From assembly GCA_028554645.1 (NCBI GenBank), contig JAQOOI010000079.1, forward strand, positions 372,001 to 436,000: 64,000 bases of DNA. Reading direction: 5' to 3'. This DNA is from Omphalotus guepiniiformis (Eukaryota; Basidiomycota; Agaricomycetes; Agaricales; Omphalotaceae). A program made the translations under genes and the position numbers. Shown in pieces: positions 54,314-64,000 of this stretch (its first letter is position 1; each line of letters starts with the position of its first letter). Below the pieces are notes generated by a model. That model saw only the letters and a program-made list of their open reading frames with translations. It had not been told where the DNA came from and ran no database searches.

Positions 54314-56098
54314 ATGCACGGTGAGTATCGAATTCATCCTATTATTACTTTTTCTCTTTTTCTTTCCGAATCCTTGCTTAGCGCTTATCGTATCTCTTCA
54401 CGCGCACGGTTCATAGGACTCGTAGCTTACGACGGTGACAGCGATTCCGGCGACGACAACCCCACGCAGACGCAGGGTCACCCTCATCCTCATACGGATG
54501 GAAACACTAACACTAACGCTACGAAACGCCCAAATCCCATTGAATTAGTCACAACAAATGTGAGAGTTCCCCATCGCACGTCCCCATCCTTAGCCATTTC
54601 CCTCGTTCCCGCTATCATTTTGTTTTCTTTGTTGGATAGGATAAAAAGCTGAAGATGGGTAGTGACATTGATTTAGAAGGTGAGGCTCTGCAGTTCGGTT
54701 CGAGTCAGGAAGGAGAACTGAGGTACTGATGTTTTTTTTTTCGTTGTGGTGGGGTTATTGGTGTTGGTGTTGGTGTTGGGTAGCGCGTCGACAAAAACAA
54801 AAACCTCAATCTCAAATTATTATTAAACGACCTATACATAAACCAAAAACGGTACATCATCCACGAGGACATTTATCTGAGGATTTTAATCAGTCCGAGT
54901 CCGAGTCTGTCGACTTTCCCAGCACCAACACCGCCGCCAGCACCTCGAGTCCCAATACGAACGGTAAAGCCCTAGCCCTAGCATTGCAAGGACAAGGACA
55001 AGGACAACCCACCGCATCATCCTCATCCTCATCCTCTTCCAATTCCCGTCTACCCTTCCCAAACCCCAACTCCGAATCCGACCCCAGCACGGGGGGTACG
55101 GGTACAGCTTCGACAACCTCCGAAGTAGACGAAATCAACTATATCCGTTCTATACTCAAACCACCTGAAATACCTGGTATACCCGATTGGGGTATGCGGC
55201 CTGATGTTTCGGTTGATGAGGATGATAAGTGGGAGGCTTGTGATCCTGTTGTTGAGGTGCGCGTCGTGTCCCGGTTCCCTGCAGGTGTACTAAAACGTTG
55301 CCTTGTTTTTTGTTGGTTTTTTGGTAACAGGCTAAATTACGTCAATTTCATGCACTCAAGTTTCCCCAATCCCAATCGACTTCGACGTACACCGTGGAAC
55401 CGCCGGTCCCAAAACACTTCAACGACTCGTTAATGTCAAACCGATCGTTCAGGAATCCGCATTTATATGCTAAACTTGTAGAGTTTGTTGATATTGATGA
55501 ACGTAGGACGAATTTTCCGAAAGGGATTTGGGATCCTTTTGGTGTTCGGGGTGGGGAGGGGTGGGATGCGGAGAAGATAGGTTAGTGTTGTGTGTTTTTG
55601 ATTCCGTTTTTTTTGGGCACTGTTTGAAGAAGATTGGGATCATTGCTGATTTGGTTCTTTTGGTTGTGCTGTGTGCTGTGTGGTTTTGTAGCTGCGTATC
55701 AAAAGAACCGGTCGTTACAACAGGGGAAAGCACAAGAAGCTGGGAAGAGGACGAGTATTGAGTTTTCGTCTGGGGTTGGGGTTGGGGCTGGGGCTGGGGA
55801 GGGGGTACTTGCGAATGCCAATCCCAATCCCAATGCGAAGGAGAAGGATACATCGGGATCCGCTGGATCGGGATCTGGGAGGTATAATCCCTATGGCGGT
55901 GATTATGGAGGTGGGTATGGGAGAGCGAGAACGGGGATGAGAGCGAGAGGTCCGCACGGGGTTCTTGGTGCTGGAACTGGAAGTGGAGGCGGAAGAGGGC
56001 AATTTGGGCGTAGTTTAGGGGATGGGGGTGGGGCTGGGAAGGATATGGGGAGGGAGAGGGGGAGGGGGAATTCGAGTGTGAATACGAGGTGGGGATGA
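54314..56098 (+). CDS. HCNGP-like / SAP30-binding protein homologue
   Basis: Six exons in phase (54314-54320, 54417-54559, 54640-54679, 54784-55256, 55331-55580, 55692-56098); 439 aa. The 7-nt first exon joins to give [16 protein letters not shown], the acidic N-terminus typical of the family (LVxYxxDSxxD). The HCNGP domain is at ~205-310: [68 protein letters not shown]. The C-terminus is Gly/Arg-rich ([22 protein letters not shown]-like), suggesting RNA binding. Homologues bind the SAP30 corepressor and take part in transcription and splicing. Nuclear location expected. Confidence 0.88.
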
Positions 56099-57347
56099 CG
56101 CGATGAGGCCTGCCTTGAGGTTAAGTGATGATTTGTTTAAGTTTGGATTGTGTACTGCGTTGTATGGGTTTGGTGGTATTATCAAGGTTTCCGTTGGTTT
56201 TTCGAGATTGGTGATGTGGATTTAGAATGTGTGATTAAGTGTAGTTCACTTTGGAGTTGTTGGTGTGTACTAGCATCCGGGGAAGGGTGCTGAGACCGAG
56301 AGGGTTAAAGTTGAAGTTAGTTCCCACGAGGCTCATCAACCTCCCTTCCTCAACACCTCATGTTCGTCTGAGTACCTGACTGAAATTCCTGGGCTGCACG
56401 ATTGAATATCGTCAACGTCAACGTGACCTACTAGTACTCATGGGAAGATCATCGAATTTTGAATGCCGCAGGGTTTCAAGTTCGCTGGGGGGTTCGTTGG
56501 GACGTACGATTGGTTGGTTACTACTGCTGCTACATCCATCATCATCATCATCATTAGATGGTGGGATGCCGGCTGATACTGGCTACACTGGCTACCTGAG
56601 AATTAAATCTTGAATCCTGATTTGCTAGTGATCCATCAAGAATCAAGATACAAGAAGGAACTTCTACATCGCGCGCGCGCGCATCATGACATGACTCGGA
56701 GAGGTGCTCGTGATTACTTTCTGTACACTTTCTTCAGAATCTCTACACAGAAATCACCACTGGTGCCAGATACTCCGAGTCACAACCCCAACCCTGCCCA
56801 AGTTACTAGTGATCCACAACTCCCACCGCGCCCGTATACGATTATGGTTATGATTCAGAACCCTGAATTCAACAACGAAAAAAAAAAGTGGCCTTGGGGT
56901 TTCGCACACGTACACTGGAAAGCTGGAAATCAAAAACCTCACTTCAATCGTGATTCAATGATTCAATGATTCGACGAATCACGATGATCATGATATGATA
57001 TTCAAGTTGATATGTTTTAAACCAGTACTCATTGTCAAGGTATACAGGTACCATCCGGGCGCGGTAACTGTACGTATGTATTTTGTATCACGAAGAGGAA
57101 GTATCAGAAGCATTTGGGTTGAGGATAAAGATCGCCGTACACTAGCAGTAAGTCCACCTACTTCAAGGGTCAATTTCACCTTCATTTTCGTTTCCCATCC
57201 CAATTCAAGTAACTGTAACTCCTCCTCGGACTCGGAAACCTGCCTCGGAGAGTAGACTCGGGTTACCTCGAACCTCGAAACTCGAACCTCGAAACTCGAA
57301 ACTCGAAATTCGAAACAAAGGTTGAAGCGCTGAAGCTTTGAAATCGA
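56099..57347. other. Intergenic
   Basis: No gene recognised. A (GCGCGC) stretch lies at ~56670, ATCATC repeats at ~56540, and the short repeat 'ctcgaaactcgaa' at 57265-57315 just above the 7-TM gene start. Confidence 0.5.
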
Positions 57348-59228
57348 ATGGCGCTAGACGACGAAGGAATGCACCGAGCTGGTCTCGGTTTTGTGTATAG
57401 GATAACTCCTGTTATCGTAGCTACGGTTTTATATGGTGAATATTCCCTCTCTCAGTGTCACGGTGTGGTGGCGGTAGACTCGTCTGATTGACAAACCCGT
57501 ACTGGCACTTTACCCAGGTATCTACATCGCTCTACTGTGTATCGCAACTCGTGGATTATGGTACGTCATGGTATACGTATTTCCAACCACCTCAACCTAT
57601 ACTAACTAACTCGCAGGCAAAGAGGTTGGAAAACCCGCTCCAACATAATAATCCTCTCAATCCTCTACACCCTATTCCTCCTAACAACAACCCTGTGGGC
57701 ACTCGAAATCGCTCAACTTATGGGTCTAGTAGAGATGTTGTTAAGTCCGAAGGATTTGAGTGTTGATGCGCAGTTTGATTTGTTTTATGAGGTTGTGGAG
57801 CGTGAGACGAAGGGGACTAGTGTTCTTTTTGAGATTCAGGTATGGAATTTTGAATTGGATTACGGATGGATGGAAATTGATAGCTTTTCTTTTTGAGATT
57901 CAGATGATTGTAGGGGATATACTAGTTATATGGCGTCTTTCTGCTATATGGTTTAACAAACGAGTTTTGGTTTTGATTCCTCTCTTTTGGTGGGGTTTGA
58001 TGATAAGTACGTAGGTTTCCTCTCACTCTTCAACTCATACACCTTCGTACCCTCATAACATATCAACCACTAACCGGAACCCCTTGATATGACTCTGTAG
58101 TAAACATGATCCTCTGCGCAACACACTGCAGCTCCGGGGTCTCAAGCACAAACTACACCGTTCTATGTAAAGTGACACAAGTCCTAGCACCTGTTTTATC
58201 GATCATTACGAATGTATCGGTTATGGTGCTTACTATATGGAAAGCCTGGTACGTGCGTAGTGTTACACCTACAAGCAGCATCCGGCGCCCGTACTCAAAA
58301 GTCAAAATTGAACTCACCTACTCACACTCGGTTCGTTCGTACAGGCTCCTCCGCGAAGCATTTAAAATCGCATTCCGAGCAAAGAAAAAGAATCAAGTGT
58401 TTAGTGTATTTGTTCTCCTTATTGAGTCGGGTACGTTGTACGTCGTTATGTTGGTGAGTTCCCTCCCCCTCCCCCTTCCCCTTCCCCCTTCCCCTTCCGC
58501 CTTCCCCCTTTATCCCGCACACACATACGGCAATCTGGCATCTAACAAAATCCAATCCATCCCGCGCTGCGCCACGCAACAGGTAACCGACCTGCTCATC
58601 ACATCATTCGTCGTCGGAGGTCCAGAAAGTGTAGGAAGAATGATAGATTGTATATCTGGCTACTCGACTGTTCAATTTGTTGTATGTTATTTTCCCTCCT
58701 TCCCTTTCCCTTCCCTTCCCTTCCGCACCGTCCCTCCCGCACCCCTTCAATTCTCCTCGGAGTAATCCTTTACCTCCCCACCCCAAACGCACAAACGCTG
58801 ATCTTCCGGGACGCACATAGGCAATCTACCCAACCCTAATGCTCGTAATCCTCCGTGAATCAATCTGGAATGCGCCTACCCACATCGACGCCTCCGATGC
58901 CTCCGACAACGGCGGCGGGATGGAAGTGATGTCGGTGAGTAGAACTCAGTTTTCTAGTACGTGTCCGACTGGGTTTGGATCTGCGGGGTCGCGGTCGGGG
59001 ACTCTGGGTACGACGTTACGTGGACACTGTGTTGAGCGGACTGGGAATCTTGGTGTGATGGAGTTTGCGAGTAGGACTCAGGTTGGTAGTGACTCGTATG
59101 GTACTGCCCGGGGTCAGGAGAGTCGGACTTTTGGGATCGGCAGTGTTGGCACGGGAGTGGATGGGGACTCGGAGGGTGTCAAGGGTGTTATTGGGGGGAA
59201 GGTTGATTTGGAGAAGGGGGAGTTGTGA
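57348..59228 (+). CDS. Seven-transmembrane-type integral membrane protein, basidiomycete-restricted
   Basis: Eight exons in phase (57348-57435, 57518-57560, 57617-57839, 57904-58006, 58101-58248, 58345-58453, 58583-58681, 58821-59228); 406 aa. Hydrophobic segments in order: ITPVIVATVLYGIYIALLCI; IIILSILYTLFLLTTTLWAL; MIVGDILVIWRLSAIW; VLVLIPLFWWGLMIS into NMILCA; VLAPVLSIITNVSVMVLTIW; VFSVFVLLIESGTLYVVML; and the last around FVAIYPTLMLVIL. The C-terminal ~110 residues are Ser/Gly/Thr-rich and presumably cytoplasmic. The (I/V)GDxxxxWR motif at TM3 is seen in a large family of uncharacterised Agaricomycete membrane proteins. Receptor-like topology is suggestive, but it is not a Ste3-type or rhodopsin-type protein by any motif that I can see. 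Confidence 0.7.
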
Positions 59229-59495
59229 TTGTGTGTATGTATACACAGTGTACTATGGATGATACCGAGAAATAGTTGTGTACTTCAAGTAAGTAAGTAA
59301 GAATGTATGTATGAATGGGTGATTGATGATGAACGAAGCCCAGTGATAGGTCAAGATACTCAAGTTGTAGGGTACCACCTCACGTCGTCTCGATTGTCCA
59401 TTCTATTCGACTATTCACATGCTTTCTCTATCTCTCAGTATCTTCATTGCAACCGAGTCTTCTCGGACTCATTCAAATGTCGATATCACTACGTG

Positions 59496-59885
59496 ATCAG
59501 TGGCGTTGATCTGAGAACTTCACTGTAAGTATGTATACATAATACAGTTGTATAATCGTGATATAACAGTGACTCCCTGTTAATTCTCCCACTAAATGAA
59601 TTAAACGAATATCATATGTCAATCATATGTAGAAACTTGAATCAGTGGCGTTGATCTGAGAACTTCACTGTAAGTCACTGCAAGTAAGTTGATATAATTG
59701 TACAGTAATACAGTAACATACTTAATCCCTGTTAATTCTCCTACTAAATGAATTAAACGAATATCATATGTAGAAACTTGAATCATCAGTGGCGTTGATC
59801 TGAGAACTTCACTGTAAGTCACTGTAAGTAAGTTGATACAATTGTACAGTAATACTGATTCTCCCCCTGTCAATTCTCCCACCGA
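59496..59885. repeat. Tandem repeat, ~145-bp unit, three copies (last partial)
   Basis: Units begin with ATCAGTGGCGTTGATCTGAG at 59496, 59641 and 59785. Each contains 'aacttcactgtaagt', 'ttaattctcc' and (units 1 and 2) 'actaaatgaattaaacga' and 'atatcatatgt'. Unit 3 lacks the last third. Confidence 0.85.
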
Positions 59886-62800
59886 GGCTAATCATGGCCT
59901 TACAAACCACAATGCTGCTATTTCTTACAATTGACATACGTACGTGGATCGTGGGATGACTCTGTAAAAATGCCCTCCTGTTTTTCGTGACTCGTGAGCA
60001 AGCAAACACCAGAACCGGCCCGTGCTCAAGCCCGAAGCGCCGAAGCTCTAGGGCGCTAAACATTAGTAGCGCCCGTTGACTCTAACCTGGCAAAACCTTC
60101 GTTTCGTCACCGAGATTCGAGTTACACCAGTCACCAATGGACTTTCCCAAATGTCATACTCGTGACTATTGCTCCTAAGATACTGTGTATCTCCAATGCC
60201 AATAAAATTCGAAATACGACGCGGGTCCCTTCTGACAGGACTTTCCAGGGGTTTCCAGGGGTTTCGAGCGGATTCTGAATTTCAGATACCTACGGCACAA
60301 AAGAACTTGCTGCTAGGAACTACTATGGTTTGGAATGCGGGGGTTGGGAGACATTTGGCTCGAATTCGGATATGTTTTATGGGAGAATTGAGCATTTGAA
60401 AAAAGGTGAGGATATCTATGAGTCATTTCTATTACCCTTTTCACCTTCTTAACATATCTTTCGCGATTACCGTGTCGGAAGTCTTGAACAGGGCGAGTAT
60501 GTCCAGGATCGTAGGCTGAGGGTGGGTTCTGAGCGCTTTTCGCATGATGGTAACTTTCTCTCTCGGGATACGCCTTTTGTATGGTATGATTTTGACTTGT
60601 CATATACATCTTCCGCAATCTTATGATCTCTTGCCTCCTACAGTTCCAACTCTCCCTTTCTCTATCTCATGATGATCATCACGCGTGCAACGCTCCTACC
60701 CCTTCCTGCTCGGGCAGTGGGCCGCCTGTACCATCTACCGGACCTTTCCTGCGTCCCCCGGGTCAAGATCATTGCACAGGCAGCAGAGCATAACACAATC
60801 AAACGATCTGGGCGCTTCTGGGCGTCATCATCGACTACATGATCCATCAAGCTTCATAATACAAACCTTCATCACTCGCCCGCCGCCCGGGCTCATCAAT
60901 GATCGAAGGCGGAGGCTTTGTACTGTATACAGTATGAGATTTCGGACAATGCCACGGTTCCTCAAGAAGGGAAGACCTTATTTTAAGGGTTGAGGGCTGT
61001 TGCTTATGTACTTCAGGGCCAAGAGTCCGGTACGTGATGCATTCCTGCATGTCACTGTAACGATGTATATCTGAAATATCATTTGACAGCAATTCATGTT
61101 AGTTCATTCCCTGGCGCTCCTCATTTACGCAGTACAGCATGTCATTGATGATGCTGCGTTGAATGACATTGGTACATAGGCGGCGTAGATCACGCAAGTG
61201 TTTGAGGTATGCCGAGTTTTCATTAATGTTTCCTTACTTAGAACGAAGTCGATTGATTCTGAAGCCTAAGGTCTGGCCTGAGGCTTCCACCAGCTTCCAC
61301 CGCGCAAATAATCGACTGCGTATACGCAGACGGGCAGAATAGTTCGAAAGCATACACGTCTAATGCTCTTTCTGGAAGCTCTAGACCTTCCATCAATATA
61401 CGAGCCGTTTAACAACCCAAGTAAGTAGCATAATGTTAACCCTGTCTCCTCGGTCCGAGCTCGGTCCCAAATCATAACGAAATATGAACCACGTCATTCA
61501 TTCATGGCCTTTTGAGCTTCTCGTAAGCGACTTTTCTTTATTCATTCATTTTATATCAGGGACGTCGAATCTGGGGAAAATGGGATACGTCCTGTCTGGT
61601 TCTGAAACATAAAAGGATATATGTGTGCAACATAAACATGTATATTGCCCTGGGAAGCCGGAGGTAGAGAGGTTACTCAGGGATGTATATTTATGTAGAA
61701 TGAATACACAGTTAGTCTGTGTGTGGGGCATACGAAAGCCGCGCGAATACTTTTTGCTATTGGCATGTCCGGGTGGGACACAGCCAGTTTCAAAGAATCA
61801 TTAGATGCCGGTGACTATACAGGTGAATATCTATACACCCTTACACTGATGGATCTGATACATACACAATTAGTTTGACCACTGTTTGACCCCGATGTAT
61901 GGGAATTAGAGCAAAGATAGGTCCGTGAGCACCGGCTAGTTCGGTATAAAAGGTCAACGCATCGGTGCCCGCGCTGGAATTGCTCAGTTCCGCGCTTGGC
62001 AGCGGTGCCAACGCAAATCGAAGTGTTGGGTGCATAGCCTGGGGTATCGCTCAAGGAGAGAATCTACCATCTTCCCGTGTGGACAGCATCTGGACGTCTC
62101 CTGCTACTCTAGTCCTGCTTCACGCACGTCAGTCTATTTCAAGCAATGGGCTAATAGCACGGGAACACCCGCATAACGGCACTGGCTGGGACTGACCTGA
62201 TCCTACGTATAGTGTTCCATGTTACCATGCCGCAGGAATACGAACAAGGAAACCCATCCATCGGCATCCAGCAGCGTCTACCAACATAGCATCTGTCGCG
62301 TGGAGTTCCAGCCTTAGCGTGCCTTATTCAGATGTTCTGACGGTTCTCTTTCTCCGCGAATGTTTTGACCGGTTTTTATATATTTGTCCCAGAGTCCTTT
62401 GATACATAGTTAGATGGCGATAAAGCGATGAAATAACACGGACATAAGTACCGCAGTTGGGGAAATTGACACGATCTCACGTATTAGGTATGTCTCGTCC
62501 TAGTTCTTGGTATCACTGGAATAGTTAGTTCGTACTGAAAGGCATGGTTCTTGAAGACTGCTACTCACGAAAACTGAAGCTGTTGAGAGAAGCCGGAGCC
62601 GAGATTCCAGATATGAGAAGAGTCGCGACATGTAGAAGTAGAAGACAGTAGAAATCGTGTCGCCGCTGCGGCCCATTGACGCACGAGTGAATTCTAGTAC
62701 GAGTGTGATAATGCGGAGCAGGAAAGACACATGCTACCGTGGAAATGGATCAGAGCTAATCTTTACGAGGCAGGAAGATGGAAAGATTAGTGAAAGGAGA

Positions 62801-62910
62801 ATGGAAGAAAGAGGAAGAAAGGGTGCGAAATTCCGTTGATGGAATCTGTTGCATCTAATCTACCCGAACGGCACTGATTTACTTGTTGCCCTCAGATCAC
62901 GCGAGACTAC

Positions 62911-62983
62911 TATAAAAGGCTACCGCCGGCAAGTCGTGGGAAGGAAGTGTACGGCGAAATAATTTGAAAGAGGCTATATAAGG
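62911..62983 (+). promoter_or_regulatory. Two TATA-like boxes upstream of TUP1
   Basis: TATAAAAGGC at 62911-62920 and CTATATAAGG at 62974-62983, 219 and 156 bases before the ATG at 63130. The second is better placed. Confidence 0.45.
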
Positions 62984-63129
62984 AGCGGAAGTGCTGTTCC
63001 ATCAACCGATTTGCTCCCTTTCCCCTCTCATCACTGTCATCAGCTCTCGAGCTCACCGCTGTCCACGACGAGCTACGTCCTTTCGTCGGCATCCTCTTTA
63101 TCATTCTCTTTTAGAAATAATTCTCCAGC

Positions 63130-64000
63130 ATGTCGAGTGGCTCGATCTACAACGTGAGTATTGGCGGAGTTTTGGGCTGATCCCCGGCGGCACGAGGCTA
63201 ACTTTTCTCTTTCAACCATGTCCCAGCATCGCAGCCTCCAGCCGACTGGTCCTCCCTCCGCTCCTGGTGGCCCACAGCTCAGCCTCACTCGTCTTAATGA
63301 TTCTTTTGATGCTATTAGAAACGAATTTGATGTTCTTGCTAATGAGGTGTCGGTTGTGCGGAGCCAACGCGATGACTATGAGAACAAAGGTGAGTTTTAC
63401 CTCCTTCTTTCTCCTCGATATGGTAATATATCTATCGTAAAACTTTTTTTCTCAGTAGGCTCGCAAATTAACGAGCTCAATATCATCCGTCAATCCCTGT
63501 ACGACCTTGAGGCACAGCATGGAAAAGTTCGCCAACAGTACGAGGAGGAGCTAGCGCGCCTGCGCGCGGAAATCCATGCTTTGCGCCAGGGTGGTCTTCC
63601 TTCTGGTGCACCACATTCTGCGGTCGTTGGTCCCGCCTCTGCAGGCCCACCATCCGCAATATCAGGCAGTGGTGGCGTACCTCCTTTCAACGACCCATAT
63701 TTCAGCCGTGATCGCGATAGGGATCGGGAGCGCGAAGCGAGGGAGAGGGACAGAGATCGCGCTGAGCGTATTGAGAGAGAAAGGGAGCGAGAACGCGACT
63801 CTATGAGGGATCGTGACAGAGATCGTCCTGTGGACACACGGGATCCAAAAAGATTGAAGGCAGAGCGCATTAAAACGGATCGCCCTGGTACTTGGTTCTC
63901 CTCTTGTTGTTCCATCTTGGCCTTACATCTTTTTTTTCATTAGATCTGTTCAGCCCAAATACTATGCCTAAACTTCCACCTCCCGGATCAGGTGCCGGCC
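63130..64000 (+). CDS. TUP1: Tup1-type transcriptional corepressor, N-terminal part (truncated by window end)
   Basis: Four exons visible (63130-63153, 63227-63389, 63456-63887, 63944 onward), in phase. After MSSGSIYNHRSLQPTG, the Tup N-terminal tetramerisation helix reads LTRLNDSFDAIRNEFDVLAN, then RSQRDDYENKV, QINELNIIRQSLYDLEAQHG and YEEELARLRAEIHALRQG. Then come an Ala/Pro/Gly linker and a striking Arg-Asp/Arg-Glu repeat (SRDRDRDREREARERDRD) before KRLKAERIKTDRPG. The WD40 propeller expected downstream is outside the window. Tup1 with Ssn6/Cyc8 represses many genes in the nucleus. The RD/RE repeat is unusual for yeast Tup1 but of a kind seen in basidiomycete proteins. Confidence 0.88.

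Larger units (their letters stand above)
59229..63129. other. Gene-poor stretch with a triple 145-bp tandem repeat
   Basis: Contains the tandem repeat at 59496-59885 and the TUP1 promoter with TATA-like boxes near its right end. No open frame with a recognisable motif is found in 59.9-62.9 kb. Confidence 0.45.

Noticed and set aside
54890..56002. Minus-strand frames under the HCNGP-like gene
   Set aside because: They mirror the Ser- and Gly-rich repeats of the real plus-strand exons.
61815..62195. Frames open on both strands around 61.8-62.2 kb considered as a small gene
   Set aside because: No family motif, weak starts, and no splice structure that extends them.

Overview
This window looks like the nuclear genome of a mushroom-forming basidiomycete (Agaricomycotina). 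Coding genes are cut by short GT-AG introns, mostly 45-100 nt. The families present fit: a TKL kinase with an HGDLKP loop, a DUF6699-type protein, a 7-TM protein of a lineage-restricted type, Ty1/copia and hAT elements, and tRNA genes with introns. Everything here was read by eye from the sequence; no search was run, so family names rest on motif recognition.

The left half (1-32.4 kb) is accessory and repeat-rich. It opens with an intact gene (545-3736, +) coding for one protein with an MLKL-like N-terminal helical bundle, a TKL kinase that keeps its catalytic residues, and a Rho/Ras-like GTPase ending in a CAAX-like box. It is the best candidate in the window for an undescribed system: a membrane-targeted, necroptosis-like signalling protein. 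Then comes a head-to-tail array on the minus strand (4.1-15.4 kb) of at least seven copies of a small protein family I do not recognise, ranging from intact to relic. Among the copies lie a decayed YVH1-type phosphatase and an intact PD-(D/E)XK-like gene. One copy is split by a 3.35-kb insertion with a 10-bp target duplication, and this insertion itself holds a palindromic element, duplicated minisatellites and a 141-bp MITE. A 0.7-kb foldback element sits in the upstream region of the last copy. A copia retrotransposon (17.0-25.0 kb), a gene of unknown function (25.9-27.0 kb) and an apparently intact hAT transposon (28.8-32.4 kb) complete this half.

The right half (33-64 kb) is mostly conserved housekeeping genes: an F-box-like protein, three intron-containing tRNA-Gln(CUG) genes, a Fus3/Kss1-type MAP kinase (minus), a DUF6699-type protein, GPI8 (minus) and an HCNGP/SAP30BP-like gene diverging from a 118-bp interval, a 7-TM protein, and the 5' part of TUP1 running off the window. 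Two long gene-poor stretches (41.7-50.3 kb and 59.2-63.1 kb) separate them.

The MAPK and TUP1 would act in pheromone/morphogenesis signalling and general repression, and GPI8 in GPI anchoring. No operon-like coupling is expected in this genome. The functional links that can be drawn from sequence are the shared upstream block of the array genes and the divergent GPI8/HCNGP pair.
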